A DNA stretch of 64,000 nucleotides from Microlunatus kandeliicorticis (GCF_014137855.1 NZ_JACGWT010000001.1:868001-932000); one strand, 5' to 3'; shown: positions 44,738 through 54,198, numbered from the stretch's first letter. The notes: generated by a model from the sequence alone, not told the origin. Translations and numbers: made by a program.

Positions 44738-47320
44738 ATGGCCAGCCAAACCGAGACGTCCGCCCCGGCCGCCCCCGGATCCACCCGGACGCCGCCCGCC
44801 GAGCCGCTCGACGCGCTGTTCCCGGACCCGCAGCCGCCCCGCCGCAGCCGGGCCCGACGCGACGACCCGGCCCGGCTGCTCGAGGGGCTCAACCCGCAGC
44901 AGCGCGCCGCGGTGGTGCACACCGGGGCGCCGGTGCTGGTGGTCGCCGGCGCCGGCTCGGGCAAGACCCGGGTGCTGACCCGCCGGATCGCCTACCTGGT
45001 CGCCGAGCGCAAGGTGCACCCCGGCTCGATCCTGGCCATCACCTTCACCAACAAGGCGGCCGCCGAGATGCGGCAGCGGGTCACCGATCTGGTCGGCAAC
45101 CGGGCCCGGCTGATGTGGGTCTCGACCTTCCACTCGGCCTGCGTCCGGATCCTGCGGGCCGACATCCACCGCTTCGGCATCGCCCGGACCTTCTCGATCT
45201 ACGACGACACCGACGCCAAGCGGCTGATGCAGCTGGTGGCCAAGGACCTCGACCTCGACCCCAAGCGCTACACCCCGCGGAGCCTGCTCACCTGGGTCTC
45301 GAACCAGAAGAACGAGCTGGTCGACCCCGAGTCGGTGGTGATCGAGAACGGCGCCGACGCGAGCTTCCAGGCCGCCTACGCCGAGTACCAGCGGCGGCTG
45401 AGCGCGGCGAACGCGCTCGACTTCGACGACCTGATCATGACCACCGTCCACCTGATGATGGCCTTCCCCGAGGTGCGCGAGGGCTACCGGCGCCGGTTCC
45501 GGCACGTGCTGGTCGACGAGTACCAGGACACCAACTACGCGCAGTACGCGCTGGTCCAGCAGCTCTGCGGGCCCGAGCCGACCGACGACGCCGGGCCCTC
45601 GGCGGCTCCGGCCGAGCTGATGGTGGTCGGCGACTCGGACCAGTCGATCTACGCCTTCCGGGGCGCGACCATCCGCAACATCAACGACTTCGAGCTCGAC
45701 TTCCCCGGCGCCGAGACGATCATGCTCGAGCAGAACTACCGCTCGACGCAGACCATCCTCGACGCGGCCAACGCGGTGATCCGGCGGAACGCCGACCGGC
45801 GGGAGAAGAAGCTCTGGTCCGACCTCGGCACCGGCGACCCGCTGGTCGGCTACGTGGCCGACACCGAGCACGACGAGGCCCAGTTCGTGGCCGGCGAGAT
45901 CGACGCGTTGTCCGACGCGGGGAAAGGCCGCTACGGCGACGTCGCCGTCTTCTACCGGACCAACGCGCAGTCCCGCGCGTTCGAGGAGACCTTCATCCGG
46001 GTCGGCATGCCCTACAAGGTCGTCGGTGGTGTCCGGTTCTACGAGCGCCGCGAGATCCGCGACGCGATCGCCTATCTGCGAGCGATCGCCAACCGGACCG
46101 ACGACGTGTCGCTGCGCCGGATCCTCAACGTGCCCAAGCGCGGGATCGGCGAGCGGGCGGAGTCGGCGGTCGAGAACTTCGCCCGCGAGCAGCGGATCAG
46201 CTTCGCCGACGCGCTCCGGCGCACCGGTGAGATCCCCGGGCTGGCCACCCGTTCGGCCAAGCAGATCGCCGAGTTCGCCGGGTTCATGGACCGGTGCGAG
46301 CAGCTGGTCGCCGACGGCGTCCCGGCCGACGAGGTGCTGACCACGGTGCTCACCGACTCGGGCTACCTGGCCGAGCTGCAGGCCTCGACCGACCCGCAGG
46401 ACGAGACCCGGCAGGAGAACCTGGTCGAGCTGGTCGCTGTGGCGCGCGAGTTCGTCGCCGCCCAGGCCGGGATCGACCAGCTGACCGGCGAGGACGAGAG
46501 CGGCGAGCCGCTCGACGACCCGGCCACGGCGCCGGCCACGGTGCCGGGCACCGAGGGCTCGTCCGACGACCCGTCGACCCCGGCCGACGGCGCCGCCCCG
46601 CCGAACCTCGCCGCCGGGCAGCCCGAACCTGACACCTCGCTCGGTGCCTTCCTCGAACGGGTGGCGCTGGTGGCCGACGCCGACTCGATCCCGCCCGAGC
46701 CGGGCACCGACGACCAGGGCGTGGTCACCCTGATGACCCTGCACACCGCCAAGGGCCTCGAGTTCGACACCGTCTTCCTGACCGGGATGGAGGACGGGAT
46801 CTTCCCGCACCAGCGGGCGCTGCTCGACAAGGCCGAGCAGCAGGAGGAGCGCCGGCTCGCCTACGTCGGGCTGACCCGGGCGCGCCAGCGGCTCTACCTG
46901 TCCCGGGCGATCGTCCGGTCAGCCTGGGGCGCGCCGCAGCACAATCCGCCGAGCCGGTTCCTCGACGAGATCCCGGCCGAGCTGATCGAGTGGCGGCGGA
47001 CCGAGAACGCGGTCACCAGCTGGCGGTCGACGTCGGCCACCGCGGCCTACCAGCAAGGCGGCGGCTCGGTGGCGCAGAGCCGCCGCGGCGGCGAGAACCG
47101 GCAGTGGCGCAACACCGTCGGCTACGGCTCGGCACCGCCGGTGCGCAAGGAGGTCCCGGCGCTCCAGCCGGGGGACAAGGTGCTGCACTCGACGTTCGGG
47201 ATGGGCACGGTGGTGGCCACCTCCGGTGGCGGGGCCGAGCTGGCCAAGGCCGACGTCGACTTCGGCTCCGTCGGGATCAAGCGCCTCGCGCTCAAGCACG
47301 CCCCGCTCGAGAAGCTCTGA
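44738..47320 (+). CDS. pcrA: ATP-dependent DNA helicase PcrA/UvrD
   Basis: An 860-residue superfamily 1A 3'-5' helicase acting in repair and replication restart. In order it shows the Q-motif LNPQQRAAV, Walker A VVAGAGSGKTRVLTRRIAYL, motif Ia ILAITFTNKAAAEM, Walker B VDEYQDTNYAQY, motif III VVGDSDQSIYAFRGA, motif IV EQNYRST, motif V TLHTAKGLEFDTVFL and motif VI YVGLTRARQRLYL. An acidic low-complexity insert (about residues 590-635) separates motifs IV and V. The C-terminus GDKVLHSTFGMGTVV is the Tudor-like domain that contacts RNA polymerase. Confidence 0.96.
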   Translation: MASQTETSAPAAPGSTRTPPAEPLDALFPDPQPPRRSRARRDDPARLLEGLNPQQRAAVVHTGAPVLVVAGAGSGKTRVLTRRIAYLVAERKVHPGSILAITFTNKAAAEMRQRVTDLVGNRARLMWVSTFHSACVRILRADIHRFGIARTFSIYDDTDAKRLMQLVAKDLDLDPKRYTPRSLLTWVSNQKNELVDPESVVIENGADASFQAAYAEYQRRLSAANALDFDDLIMTTVHLMMAFPEVREGYRRRFRHVLVDEYQDTNYAQYALVQQLCGPEPTDDAGPSAAPAELMVVGDSDQSIYAFRGATIRNINDFELDFPGAETIMLEQNYRSTQTILDAANAVIRRNADRREKKLWSDLGTGDPLVGYVADTEHDEAQFVAGEIDALSDAGKGRYGDVAVFYRTNAQSRAFEETFIRVGMPYKVVGGVRFYERREIRDAIAYLRAIANRTDDVSLRRILNVPKRGIGERAESAVENFAREQRISFADALRRTGEIPGLATRSAKQIAEFAGFMDRCEQLVADGVPADEVLTTVLTDSGYLAELQASTDPQDETRQENLVELVAVAREFVAAQAGIDQLTGEDESGEPLDDPATAPATVPGTEGSSDDPSTPADGAAPPNLAAGQPEPDTSLGAFLERVALVADADSIPPEPGTDDQGVVTLMTLHTAKGLEFDTVFLTGMEDGIFPHQRALLDKAEQQEERRLAYVGLTRARQRLYLSRAIVRSAWGAPQHNPPSRFLDEIPAELIEWRRTENAVTSWRSTSATAAYQQGGGSVAQSRRGGENRQWRNTVGYGSAPPVRKEVPALQPGDKVLHSTFGMGTVVATSGGGAELAKADVDFGSVGIKRLALKHAPLEKL

Positions 47321-47354
47321 CCGCAACCCGGAGCCGTCGTCGGCGCGAGCTCCA

Positions 47355-47408
47355 GCGCTTCGACAGGCTCAGCGCGCGTGATCTGGTGCCCTGAGCCTGT
47401 CGAAGGGC
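47355..47408. repeat. Head-to-head pair of dispersed hairpin repeats (repeat locus 3)
   Basis: A reverse copy with GCGCT/AGCGC arms (47355-47375) faces a forward copy with GCCCT/AGGGC arms (47388-47408) across 12 bases. The pair can fold into one 21-bp stem with two mismatches. It lies between convergent genes and could end transcription from both sides. Confidence 0.9.
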
Positions 47409-47449
47409 GCGCACGATGGCCCGGGAACCACCATGGCCCAGAACGCAGA

Positions 47450-47494
47450 CCGCCCCCGCGCGGGCTGACGGACGTCAGCGCCGGGCGGGGGCGG
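47450..47494. terminator. Second bidirectional hairpin between pcrA and the M23 peptidase gene
   Basis: An outer stem CCGCCCCCGC (47450-47459) pairs with 47485-47494, and an inner stem GCTGACG (47464-47470) pairs with 47473-47479. It ends 25 bases before the stop of the minus-strand peptidase gene. Confidence 0.75.
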
Positions 47495-47518
47495 ACTCGT
47501 GGAGACGGGGGGACGGAC

Positions 47519-48565
47519 TCAGGGGTTGAGCCCGAGCGCCTTGAGCCACGGCAGCGGGTCGACCGCCTTGTAGACGTCACCCGGCGTGACGCCGGCCGGG
47601 TAGACCTCGAAGTGCACGTGCGGCCCGAACGAGCGACCGGTCATCCCGACGTGGCCGATGACCTGCCCGCCGGTGACCTTCTGACCGACGCTGACGGTCA
47701 CGTCGGCCATGTGCGCGTACAGCGACTGGGTGCCGTCGGCGTGCCTGATGGTCACGTAGTTGCCGGCCCAGCCGGCCTCGCCGTTCGGGCCGGCGTTGGT
47801 GACGACGCCGTCGGCCACGGCGTGGATCGGGGTACCGATCGGGCAGGCGAAGTCGAAGCCGGTGTGGTAGCGCGCCCAGGCGCCGACCTGGCCGAACCGG
47901 GCGGCGACGGTGTAGCCGCTGGTGATCGGCAGGCTGACCTGCCCGGAGTCCTGCGCGGCCGAGGCCACTGTGGTGCCGTCGGCGGAGGCGTTCGGCGAGG
48001 AGGCGTTGACCGCGGCCTCGGCCTTCTCGGCCTCGAGCTTGTCGGCCAGCTTGGCGGCCTTCTCCTGGGTGCTCTCGAGCACCTTGGCCCGCTGGCGGGC
48101 GGCACTGGTCGACGCGCCGGAGGCGCCGGTGGAGGTGGCGCCGGTCCGCTGCTGCGCCTTGGCCGCGGCGGCCTGCGCGGCGGCGGCCGCCTTCGGGTCG
48201 ACGGTCTCGCCGTCGAGCGGCAGCCGGCTCGCGTCGCGCGAGGTGGACTGGGTGCGGGCGTCGAACGCGCTCGGCACCTGGCCTGTGCTGGTGGCGGCCG
48301 GAGCAGCGGGCACCGAGGACTCGGCGCGGTTGGCAGCGGTCCCGGTCAGGGCGACCGACCCGGCCACGACCAGGCCGAGGGCGGCGACCGCGAGTCCGGC
48401 CGCGCCGTGCCGGAGCCAGCTCCGCTTGTCGCTCTCGATGTCCTCGATCAGCGCCCGCCGGGCCAGGCTCTGCTGGGTCGACCCGGTGAGGCCGGGCAGG
48501 GTCCGCCGCAACCAGGTGGGGTAGGGGCGGTTCGACGCCGGGCGGTGTGGCCGCGGGCTGGGCAC
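47519..48565 (-). CDS. M23-family metallopeptidase, membrane-anchored (first of two paralogues)
   Basis: A 348-residue peptidoglycan hydrolase-like protein. A 60-residue cytoplasmic segment precedes a membrane anchor (GAAGLAVAALGLVVAGSVALTG), then a helical Ala/Lys/Gln-rich spacer. The LytM domain has YHTGFDF supplying zinc ligands His and Asp, and GPHVHFEVY with the HxH motif. The active centre is complete, so a cell-wall endopeptidase is expected. GTG 48565 follows GAGGAG at ten bases; earlier in-frame codons are unlikely. The 364-bp upstream gap has a possible MtrA-type site. Confidence 0.9.
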   Translation of the reverse strand: MPSPRPHRPASNRPYPTWLRRTLPGLTGSTQQSLARRALIEDIESDKRSWLRHGAAGLAVAALGLVVAGSVALTGTAANRAESSVPAAPAATSTGQVPSAFDARTQSTSRDASRLPLDGETVDPKAAAAAQAAAAKAQQRTGATSTGASGASTSAARQRAKVLESTQEKAAKLADKLEAEKAEAAVNASSPNASADGTTVASAAQDSGQVSLPITSGYTVAARFGQVGAWARYHTGFDFACPIGTPIHAVADGVVTNAGPNGEAGWAGNYVTIRHADGTQSLYAHMADVTVSVGQKVTGGQVIGHVGMTGRSFGPHVHFEVYPAGVTPGDVYKAVDPLPWLKALGLNP

Positions 48566-48848
48566 AGGCGGGTGACTCCTCGGTGGACGACAGGGCGGCC
48601 GAGGGGCGGGCGGCAGCCGGTCGTCACGGAGTGGACCAGGGCCTGCGGCTCGCGCCCGACCGTGGGGTGCGATCGCCTCACGGCGAAGCAACGCGGGATC
48701 GCGGGGATCCAGCACGGTGGTGCGCAGGGCACCGGGAGGCGTCGGCACCGGCCGCGTCGACTTCCCGGTGGTGGACCCGCTCCCGGCGCGCCCGACGGTC
48801 TCGCGGACCAGGTCGGGACGCCTGCCGTGGCAGGTTCGGGACGAGACG

Positions 48849-48882
48849 ATAACGGAGTCATAACGGCAGGGCAAAACCCTGC
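48849..48882 (-). promoter_or_regulatory. Candidate MtrA-like direct repeat and hairpin upstream of the first M23 gene
   Basis: On the minus strand GTTAT occurs twice with six bases between (48849-48853 and 48860-48864), the geometry of the MtrA direct repeat GTTAC-N6-GTTAC seen at actinobacterial cell-wall hydrolase genes. Next to it is the inverted repeat GCAGGG-N5-CCCTGC (48866-48882). The remaining 48566-48848 shows no gene, and I did not find the conserved c-di-AMP riboswitch landmarks. Confidence 0.35.
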
Positions 48883-48929
48883 GAGACCACCGGCCGCACT
48901 GGTCTGGACCGCGCTCAGCGGTCTCTGGG

Positions 48930-50114
48930 TCAGCTCCGGCGGAGCTGGACCCCGTAGTGCTCGAGCCAGGGGAGCGGGTTCACCGCGCGGTAGACGTCGC
49001 CGGGACGCACTCCGGGCGGGTAGACCTCGAAGTGCAGGTGCGGGCCGGTGACGTTCCCGGTGGCCCCGACCAGCCCGATCACGTCGCCGGCGCGGACCCG
49101 CTGGCCCACCTGGACCTGGATCGCCGACAGGTGCGCGTCCATCGTGGTCCAGCCGCCGGCGTGCTGGACGGCGACGTGCAGCCCGGCCCAGCTGTCGCCG
49201 TTGCGGCCGGCCAGGGTCACGACGCCGTCGGCCACCGCGCGGATCGGCTCGCCGAGCCCGGCGTGGAAGTCGAGCCCGGTGTGGTAGCGCGCCCACATCG
49301 GTCCGACGTCACCGAAGGCGGCACCGTAGGTGGCGGCCGCGATCGGTGAGACGGCCGTGGTGATCGGCGGCAGCGCGGCGGTGTCGGCGGGCAGCCAGCT
49401 GCCGGTCGCGGTGGCGGTGCTGGCGTCGGCGGCGGCCGCCTCGGTGGCGGCGAGCGCGGCCGCCCGGGCCTCGACCCGGAAGGCGTCGGCGCGGGCGGCC
49501 ATCTCGGCGGCGACCTGGCGGGCGATCTGGTCGTCCTGCTGCTGCTGGGCGATCTGCGCGGCGGTCTGGTCGATGGTCTGGTGCAGGCTGCTCAGCTGCT
49601 GTTCGCGCTGCTGCTGCTGGAGCGTCTGCGCGAGGTCGAGCGTGGTCGCCGCGGCGCCGGCCAGCAGGTAGCTGCGCTGCAGGCCCTGGGCGCGGGCGTT
49701 GGCCACGGCACCGGGCAGCGGGGTGCCCCGGACGTCCTGCGCCGTCACGTCGAACGCGGGGTCGACGGTGCCGGTGCGGGTTCCGGTCGAGACGGTCGGG
49801 GCAGTGGTCTGGCTGCCCGCGGCCGTGGTCGGCTCGAGCAGCGACCCGGCGGCGACCAGCGCCAGCCCGGCCGAGGCGACCGCGAGCCCGACCAGCCCGT
49901 GCGACAGCCAGCTCCGCTGCTCGGGTTCGGTGACGACCTCGGCCATGTGCCGGGCCAGTACCCGGGTGCGCTCGCGAGCCACCGGTCGGTTCTTCTCCCG
50001 AGCTGCCGTCCGGCTCGAGCGCGGTCCCGGTCCGCCGGAGCCGGGCGTGCCGGAGGTCCGGCGATCCGGTTCGGCAGGTGCGGCCACGGTCCTCGATCCG
50101 TCGGTCCCGGCCAT
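48930..50114 (-). CDS. M23-family metallopeptidase, membrane-anchored (second paralogue, with coiled coil)
   Basis: A protein of about 394 residues with the same plan as its neighbour: a cytoplasmic segment of about 66 residues, an anchor helix (SHGLVGLAVASAGLALVAAGSL) and a Gln-rich coiled-coil spacer (about residues 130-215, with LQQQQREQQLSSL and IAQQQQDDQIA). The LytM domain has intact YHTGLDF and GPHLHFEVY. The C-termini also align (VNPLPWLEHYGV versus VDPLPWLKALGL), so the two arose by duplication. The spacer may position the domain or serve FtsEX-type control. The start at ATG 50114 is chosen by alignment with the paralogue and is uncertain. Confidence 0.87.
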   Translation of the reverse strand: MAGTDGSRTVAAPAEPDRRTSGTPGSGGPGPRSSRTAAREKNRPVARERTRVLARHMAEVVTEPEQRSWLSHGLVGLAVASAGLALVAAGSLLEPTTAAGSQTTAPTVSTGTRTGTVDPAFDVTAQDVRGTPLPGAVANARAQGLQRSYLLAGAAATTLDLAQTLQQQQREQQLSSLHQTIDQTAAQIAQQQQDDQIARQVAAEMAARADAFRVEARAAALAATEAAAADASTATATGSWLPADTAALPPITTAVSPIAAATYGAAFGDVGPMWARYHTGLDFHAGLGEPIRAVADGVVTLAGRNGDSWAGLHVAVQHAGGWTTMDAHLSAIQVQVGQRVRAGDVIGLVGATGNVTGPHLHFEVYPPGVRPGDVYRAVNPLPWLEHYGVQLRRS

Positions 50115-50395
50115 CCGGGAGCGTCGTCCCGTCGGTGGGGGGACCGCCGGGGTCCGTGGTCGGTCGCGGTGCGGTCGTGGACGGCGGAGGCGGGGCCGTG
50201 GTCCCGACCCGGGACCGACCCCACGGGAGCCGCCGGCTACGGCTCGGACGCGGGTGACGCGCGAACGTGTCCATCGTCTCATCGATCCGGGCCGTTCGGC
50301 GGCCGATCGAGGTCCCGATCCGGTGACGGTCGCGCGTCGGCCTGGTGCCGACCGGGGGTCCTGTCCGGGGGTCCTGTCCGGGGCGGGGACGCGGG

Positions 50396-51454
50396 TCAGT
50401 CGGCGCTGGCCCGGGCAGTTCCGGCGGGACGGCCGGCGCCGGCCGGTTCGGGCGGGGTGAGGTTGGCCAGCGACTCCGCGATCCGGGCGGCGATCGTCCG
50501 GTTGTTGGTCAGCGACATGTGGCCGACCCCGCGGACCGCGACGTTGGTGACCGCGAGGTCGGGGTGCGCGAGCCGGGCGTTCCGCCGGGGCACCATCAGC
50601 TGGTCGAGATCGGACCAGAACACCAGGAACCGGGTCCGGCAGCCCGGGGCGGGCTCGGAGAGCTCGCGGATCAGTTCCGAGCGCGGCGTCAGCTGGCGGA
50701 CCAGCGGCAGCACCCGGCCCACCTGGGCCAGCTCGGTGCCCTGGTGTGGGCTGCCCAGCGTGACCAGCGTGTGCACGTGCGCGTCGCCGCCGAGCCGTTG
50801 CACGTAGTAGCGGGCGATCAGTCCGCCGAGGCTGTGCCCGATCACGTGAATCCGGTCGCGTCCGGTCCGGGCCAGCAGGTCCTCGACCACCCGGCCGAGC
50901 CGGGTGGCGGTCGCACGGACGTCGGTGGTCAGCAGCCCGTAGTCGAAGAAGCGGAGCCGTTCGAAGCCGCGGCGGCGCAGTGCCCGCTCGAGCGAGGTGA
51001 AGATCGTGTGGTTGTCGACGATCCCGTGCACCAGCAGGATCGGCGTGCCGGCGGCGTCGAGGTCGTGCTGGATCAGCCCGCGCTGCGAGAGCGACAGCCC
51101 GTACCGCCGACGTCGGGCGCCACCGGAGCGGTCGACCACCATGCCCAGGGGGTAGCGGGCCAGGTGCTGGGAGATCCAGCGGACCTCGGTGGCGATCCCG
51201 TTCGCGGTCCGCGGCAGGTCCTCGGTGACCAGCCGGCCGAGTCCCGGCCGGGCCGGCGAGGGGCTGGATCCGTCCTCGACCACCAGCTGCTCGTCCTGGT
51301 GCTCGTCGTCGAGGTGCTCGTCCGGGACCGGATCCACCCCGTCGGCGGCGTCGGCTCGCGCGTCGGCGGCGGCGACCGCGTCCGGCCCGGACGCGGTGCG
51401 GCGGCCACGTCGACCGCGGGACGCGGGACGCCCCGGCACACGCTGGCTGAGCAC
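50396..51454 (-). CDS. Alpha/beta-hydrolase, lipase/PGAP1-like
   Basis: A 352-residue serine hydrolase. ILLVHGIVDNHTIF near residue 139 gives the oxyanion strand, IHVIGHSLGGLIARYYV near residue 199 the nucleophile elbow GHSLG, and VGHMSL near residue 320 the probable catalytic His. The first 90 residues are charged, Pro-rich and not part of the fold. No signal peptide is seen. It resembles triacylglycerol lipase-like esterases. GTG 51454 has TAATCT six bases upstream (leaderless), divergent from the cobalamin-binding gene 71 bases away. Confidence 0.88.
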   Translation of the reverse strand: MLSQRVPGRPASRGRRGRRTASGPDAVAAADARADAADGVDPVPDEHLDDEHQDEQLVVEDGSSPSPARPGLGRLVTEDLPRTANGIATEVRWISQHLARYPLGMVVDRSGGARRRRYGLSLSQRGLIQHDLDAAGTPILLVHGIVDNHTIFTSLERALRRRGFERLRFFDYGLLTTDVRATATRLGRVVEDLLARTGRDRIHVIGHSLGGLIARYYVQRLGGDAHVHTLVTLGSPHQGTELAQVGRVLPLVRQLTPRSELIRELSEPAPGCRTRFLVFWSDLDQLMVPRRNARLAHPDLAVTNVAVRGVGHMSLTNNRTIAARIAESLANLTPPEPAGAGRPAGTARASAD

Positions 51455-51460
51455 GCTCCG

Positions 51461-51466
51461 AGATTA
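51461..51466 (-). promoter_or_regulatory. -10 box TAATCT for the lipase-like gene (leaderless)
   Basis: On the minus strand TAATCT ends six bases before GTG 51454. Confidence 0.6.
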
Positions 51467-51513
51467 CCTCCGGGGTGGTGCGCCGACCGGTCCGCGACGA
51501 CGCCCGCCCGGCG

Positions 51514-51519
51514 TAGATT
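51514..51519 (+). promoter_or_regulatory. -10 box TAGATT for the cobalamin-binding gene (leaderless)
   Basis: TAGATT ends six bases before GTG 51526. It stands back to back with the lipase promoter 48 bases away. Confidence 0.6.
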
Positions 51520-51525
51520 CGGCCC

Positions 51526-52002
51526 GTGACCCAGGCGCCGCAGGCCGAGCAGGGGATCGGCCGGAGCGGGCCGATCCGGGTGGTGGTGGCCAAGCCCGGC
51601 CTCGACGGGCACGACCGCGGGGCCAAGGTGGTGGCCCGGGCGTTGCGCGACGCCGGGATGGAGGTCGTCTACACCGGCCTGCACCAGAGTCCCGAGCAGA
51701 TCGTCGCCACCGCGCTGGCCGAGGACGCCGACGCCGTCGGGCTGTCCGTGCTGTCGGGGGCGCACCTGACGCTGTTCGCGCGGGTCACCGCGCTGCTCGC
51801 CGAGGCCGACGCCGCCGACATCGTGGTGTTCGGCGGCGGCATCATCCCCGAGGCCGACCGCGAGCCGCTGGCCGCGATGGGCGTGCGGGCGGTGTTCGGG
51901 CCGGGAGCCAGCACGGCCGAGATCGTCGACTGGGTCCGGGCCAACGTCCGACCGGGTCCCGGCCTCCAGACCGGTTCGGGCGATCCGGACCCCGACCACT
52001 AG
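51526..52002 (+). CDS. icmB: Cobalamin-binding small subunit of an acyl-CoA mutase (IcmB-like)
   Basis: A 158-residue stand-alone B12-binding domain. The base-off/His-on motif DGHDRGAK is near residue 28, the lower-ligand loops SVLSGAH and [11 protein letters not shown] follow, and the order matches the small subunit of isobutyryl-CoA (or 2-hydroxyisobutyryl-CoA) mutase and the C-terminal domain of methylmalonyl-CoA mutase. It needs a separate large subunit, which is not in this window. In actinobacteria this gene is commonly found between pcrA/M23 genes and sucCD, as here. A short Pro/Asp-rich tail follows the fold. Confidence 0.85.
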   Translation: MTQAPQAEQGIGRSGPIRVVVAKPGLDGHDRGAKVVARALRDAGMEVVYTGLHQSPEQIVATALAEDADAVGLSVLSGAHLTLFARVTALLAEADAADIVVFGGGIIPEADREPLAAMGVRAVFGPGASTAEIVDWVRANVRPGPGLQTGSGDPDPDH

Positions 52003-52110
52003 GCTCGCCGGTGGCCTCCGGCCGCCGCAGCGCGCCGGCCGACGGTCCTCGCCCGCGCTCGTCGGCGGGTGTGTCGTTCTAGCTGTTCAGCTGAGGAGGT
52101 TGGGGAGTCG

Positions 52111-53292
52111 GTGGATCTCTACGAGTACCAGGCCCGCGACGTGTTCGAGGCCCACGGTGTGCCGGTGCTGCGCGGCATCACCGCGACTACCCCGGAGGAG
52201 GCGAGCGCGGCCGCGGCCGAGCTCGGGACCCCGGTGGTCGTGGTCAAGGCGCAGGTGAAGACCGGTGGCCGGGGCAAGGCGGGTGGCGTCAAGATCGCCA
52301 GGAGCCCCGAGGAGGCGGCGGCACGGGCCGAGGAGATCCTCGGCCTCGACATCAAGGGCCACGTCGTCCAGAAGCTGATGATCGCCGAGGGGGCGAACAT
52401 CGCCGAGGAGTACTACTTCTCGGTGCTGCTCGACCGTGCCAACCGCACCTACCTCGCGATGTGCAGCAAGGAGGGCGGGATGGAGATCGAGCAGCTCGCG
52501 GTCGAGCGCCCCGAGGCGCTGGCCCGGGTGCCGGTCGACCCGACCGTCGGCATCGACCAGGCCAAGGCCGACGAGATCGTCGCCGCGGCCGGGTTCGACG
52601 AGGCCGACCGGGCCGAGATCGCCCGGGTGATCCAGAAGCTGTACGAGGTCTACGTCGCCGAGGACGCGACGCTGGTCGAGGTCAACCCGCTGGTCAAGAC
52701 CGGCGAGGGTCGCATCGTCGCCCTCGACGGCAAGGTCACCCTCGACGAGAACGCCTCCTTCCGGCACCCCGACCACGAGGCGCTGGTCGACAACGCCGCG
52801 GCCGACCCGCTGGAGAACAAGGCCAAGGAGAAGGGCCTCAACTACGTCAAGCTCGACGGCTCGGTGGGCATCATCGGGAACGGCGCCGGGCTGGTGATGA
52901 GCACCCTCGACGTGGTCGCCTACGCCGGTGACCAGTTCGCCGGGAAGCCCAAGCCGGCCAACTTCCTCGACATCGGCGGCGGCGCGAGCGCCGAGGTGAT
53001 GGCCAACGGCCTCGAGATCATCCTCGGCGACCCGCAGGTGAAGAGCGTCTTCGTCAACGTCTTCGGCGGGATCACCGCCTGCGACGCGGTGGCCAACGGC
53101 ATCGTCCAGGCTTTCCAGCTGCTCGAGGGCCGCGGCGAGGCGGTCACCCGGCCGCTGGTCGTCCGGCTCGACGGCAACAACGCCGAGCAGGGGCGGCGGA
53201 TCCTGAACGAGGCCCGGCTGCCGGGTCTCGAGCAGGTCGACACCATGGACGGCGCCGCCCGGCGGGCGGCCGAGCTCGCCGCGGCGAACTGA
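52111..53292 (+). CDS. sucC: Succinyl-CoA synthetase, beta subunit (ADP/GDP-forming)
   Basis: A 393-residue TCA-cycle subunit. An ATP-grasp domain begins [18 protein letters not shown] and includes [19 protein letters not shown], and the C-terminal CoA-ligase domain shows [18 protein letters not shown] and [21 protein letters not shown] 52111 has GAGGAGG with a second GGGGAG upstream; the longer frame from 52069 is not supported. sucD follows after 15 bases. Confidence 0.96.
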   Translation: MDLYEYQARDVFEAHGVPVLRGITATTPEEASAAAAELGTPVVVVKAQVKTGGRGKAGGVKIARSPEEAAARAEEILGLDIKGHVVQKLMIAEGANIAEEYYFSVLLDRANRTYLAMCSKEGGMEIEQLAVERPEALARVPVDPTVGIDQAKADEIVAAAGFDEADRAEIARVIQKLYEVYVAEDATLVEVNPLVKTGEGRIVALDGKVTLDENASFRHPDHEALVDNAAADPLENKAKEKGLNYVKLDGSVGIIGNGAGLVMSTLDVVAYAGDQFAGKPKPANFLDIGGGASAEVMANGLEIILGDPQVKSVFVNVFGGITACDAVANGIVQAFQLLEGRGEAVTRPLVVRLDGNNAEQGRRILNEARLPGLEQVDTMDGAARRAAELAAAN

Positions 53293-53307
53293 GAGAGAGG
53301 CACGATC

Positions 53308-54186
53308 ATGGCGATCTTCCTGAACTCCGATTCCAAGATCATCGTCCAGGGCATGACCGGCTCCGAGGGACGCAAGCACACCCAGCGGATGCTGGACTCC
53401 GGCAGCCAGGTGGTCGGCGGCGTGACCCCGGGCAAGGGTGGTCAGAGCGTCGAGTTCGGCGGCACCACGCTGCCGGTGTTCAACTCGGTCGGTGAGGCCG
53501 TCGAGGAGACCGGCGCCAACGTCACGGTGATCTTCGTCCCGGCCAAGTTCACCCGCGGTGCGGTGGTGGAGGCCATCGAGGCCGAGATTCCGCTCTGCGT
53601 GGTGATCACCGAAGGCGTGCCGGTCAAGGACTCGGCCGAGTTCTTCACCCTGGCGCAGGGCTCGAAGACCCGGCTGATCGGGCCGAACTGCCCCGGGCTG
53701 ATCTCGCCCGGACAGGCCAACGCCGGGATCATCCCGGCCGACATCACCCAGCCGGGCCGGATCGGGCTGGTCAGCAAGTCGGGCACCCTGACCTACCAGA
53801 TGATGTACGAGCTGCGCGACATCGGTTTCTCCTCCTGCGTGGGCATCGGCGGTGACCCGGTGATCGGGACCACCCACATCGACGCCCTGCAGGCGTTCCA
53901 GGACGACCCGGACACGGACGCGATCGTGATGATCGGCGAGATCGGCGGCGACGCCGAGGAGCGTGCCGCCGAGTTCATCAAGGCCAACGTGACCAAGCCG
54001 GTGGTCGGCTACGTCGCCGGTTTCACCGCTCCCGAGGGCAAGACGATGGGGCACGCGGGCGCGATCGTCTCCGGTTCGTCCGGCACCGCCGCGGCGAAGA
54101 AGGAGGCCCTCGAGGCCGCCGGGGTCAAGGTCGGCAAGACGCCGAGCGAGACCGCGGAGCTGATGCGCCAGATCATGAAGGGCTGA
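53308..54186 (+). CDS. sucD: Succinyl-CoA synthetase, alpha subunit
   Basis: A 292-residue subunit with a CoA-binding Rossmann domain ([18 protein letters not shown]) and a catalytic domain. The phosphorylated His249 lies in [11 protein letters not shown], and the block [19 protein letters not shown] is typical. It forms a dimer or tetramer with SucC and makes ATP or GTP from succinyl-CoA. ATG 53308 follows GAGAGAGGCACG. Confidence 0.97.
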   Translation: MAIFLNSDSKIIVQGMTGSEGRKHTQRMLDSGSQVVGGVTPGKGGQSVEFGGTTLPVFNSVGEAVEETGANVTVIFVPAKFTRGAVVEAIEAEIPLCVVITEGVPVKDSAEFFTLAQGSKTRLIGPNCPGLISPGQANAGIIPADITQPGRIGLVSKSGTLTYQMMYELRDIGFSSCVGIGGDPVIGTTHIDALQAFQDDPDTDAIVMIGEIGGDAEERAAEFIKANVTKPVVGYVAGFTAPEGKTMGHAGAIVSGSSGTAAAKKEALEAAGVKVGKTPSETAELMRQIMKG

Positions 54187-54198
54187 GCGCAGCCCGCG

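Noticed and set aside
48566-48929. c-di-AMP (ydaO-type) riboswitch before the M23 peptidase gene
   Set aside because: Such riboswitches are common at actinobacterial wall-hydrolase genes, so I looked for the conserved paired blocks in this gap. I did not find the expected GAACCCGTCAGC-type landmark.
50355-50385. Two copies of GGGGGTCCTGTCC near the second M23 gene as an operator
   Set aside because: They abut as a short tandem about 240-270 bases from the uncertain start, next to the lipase-like gene end, with no symmetry, so simple slippage is more likely.
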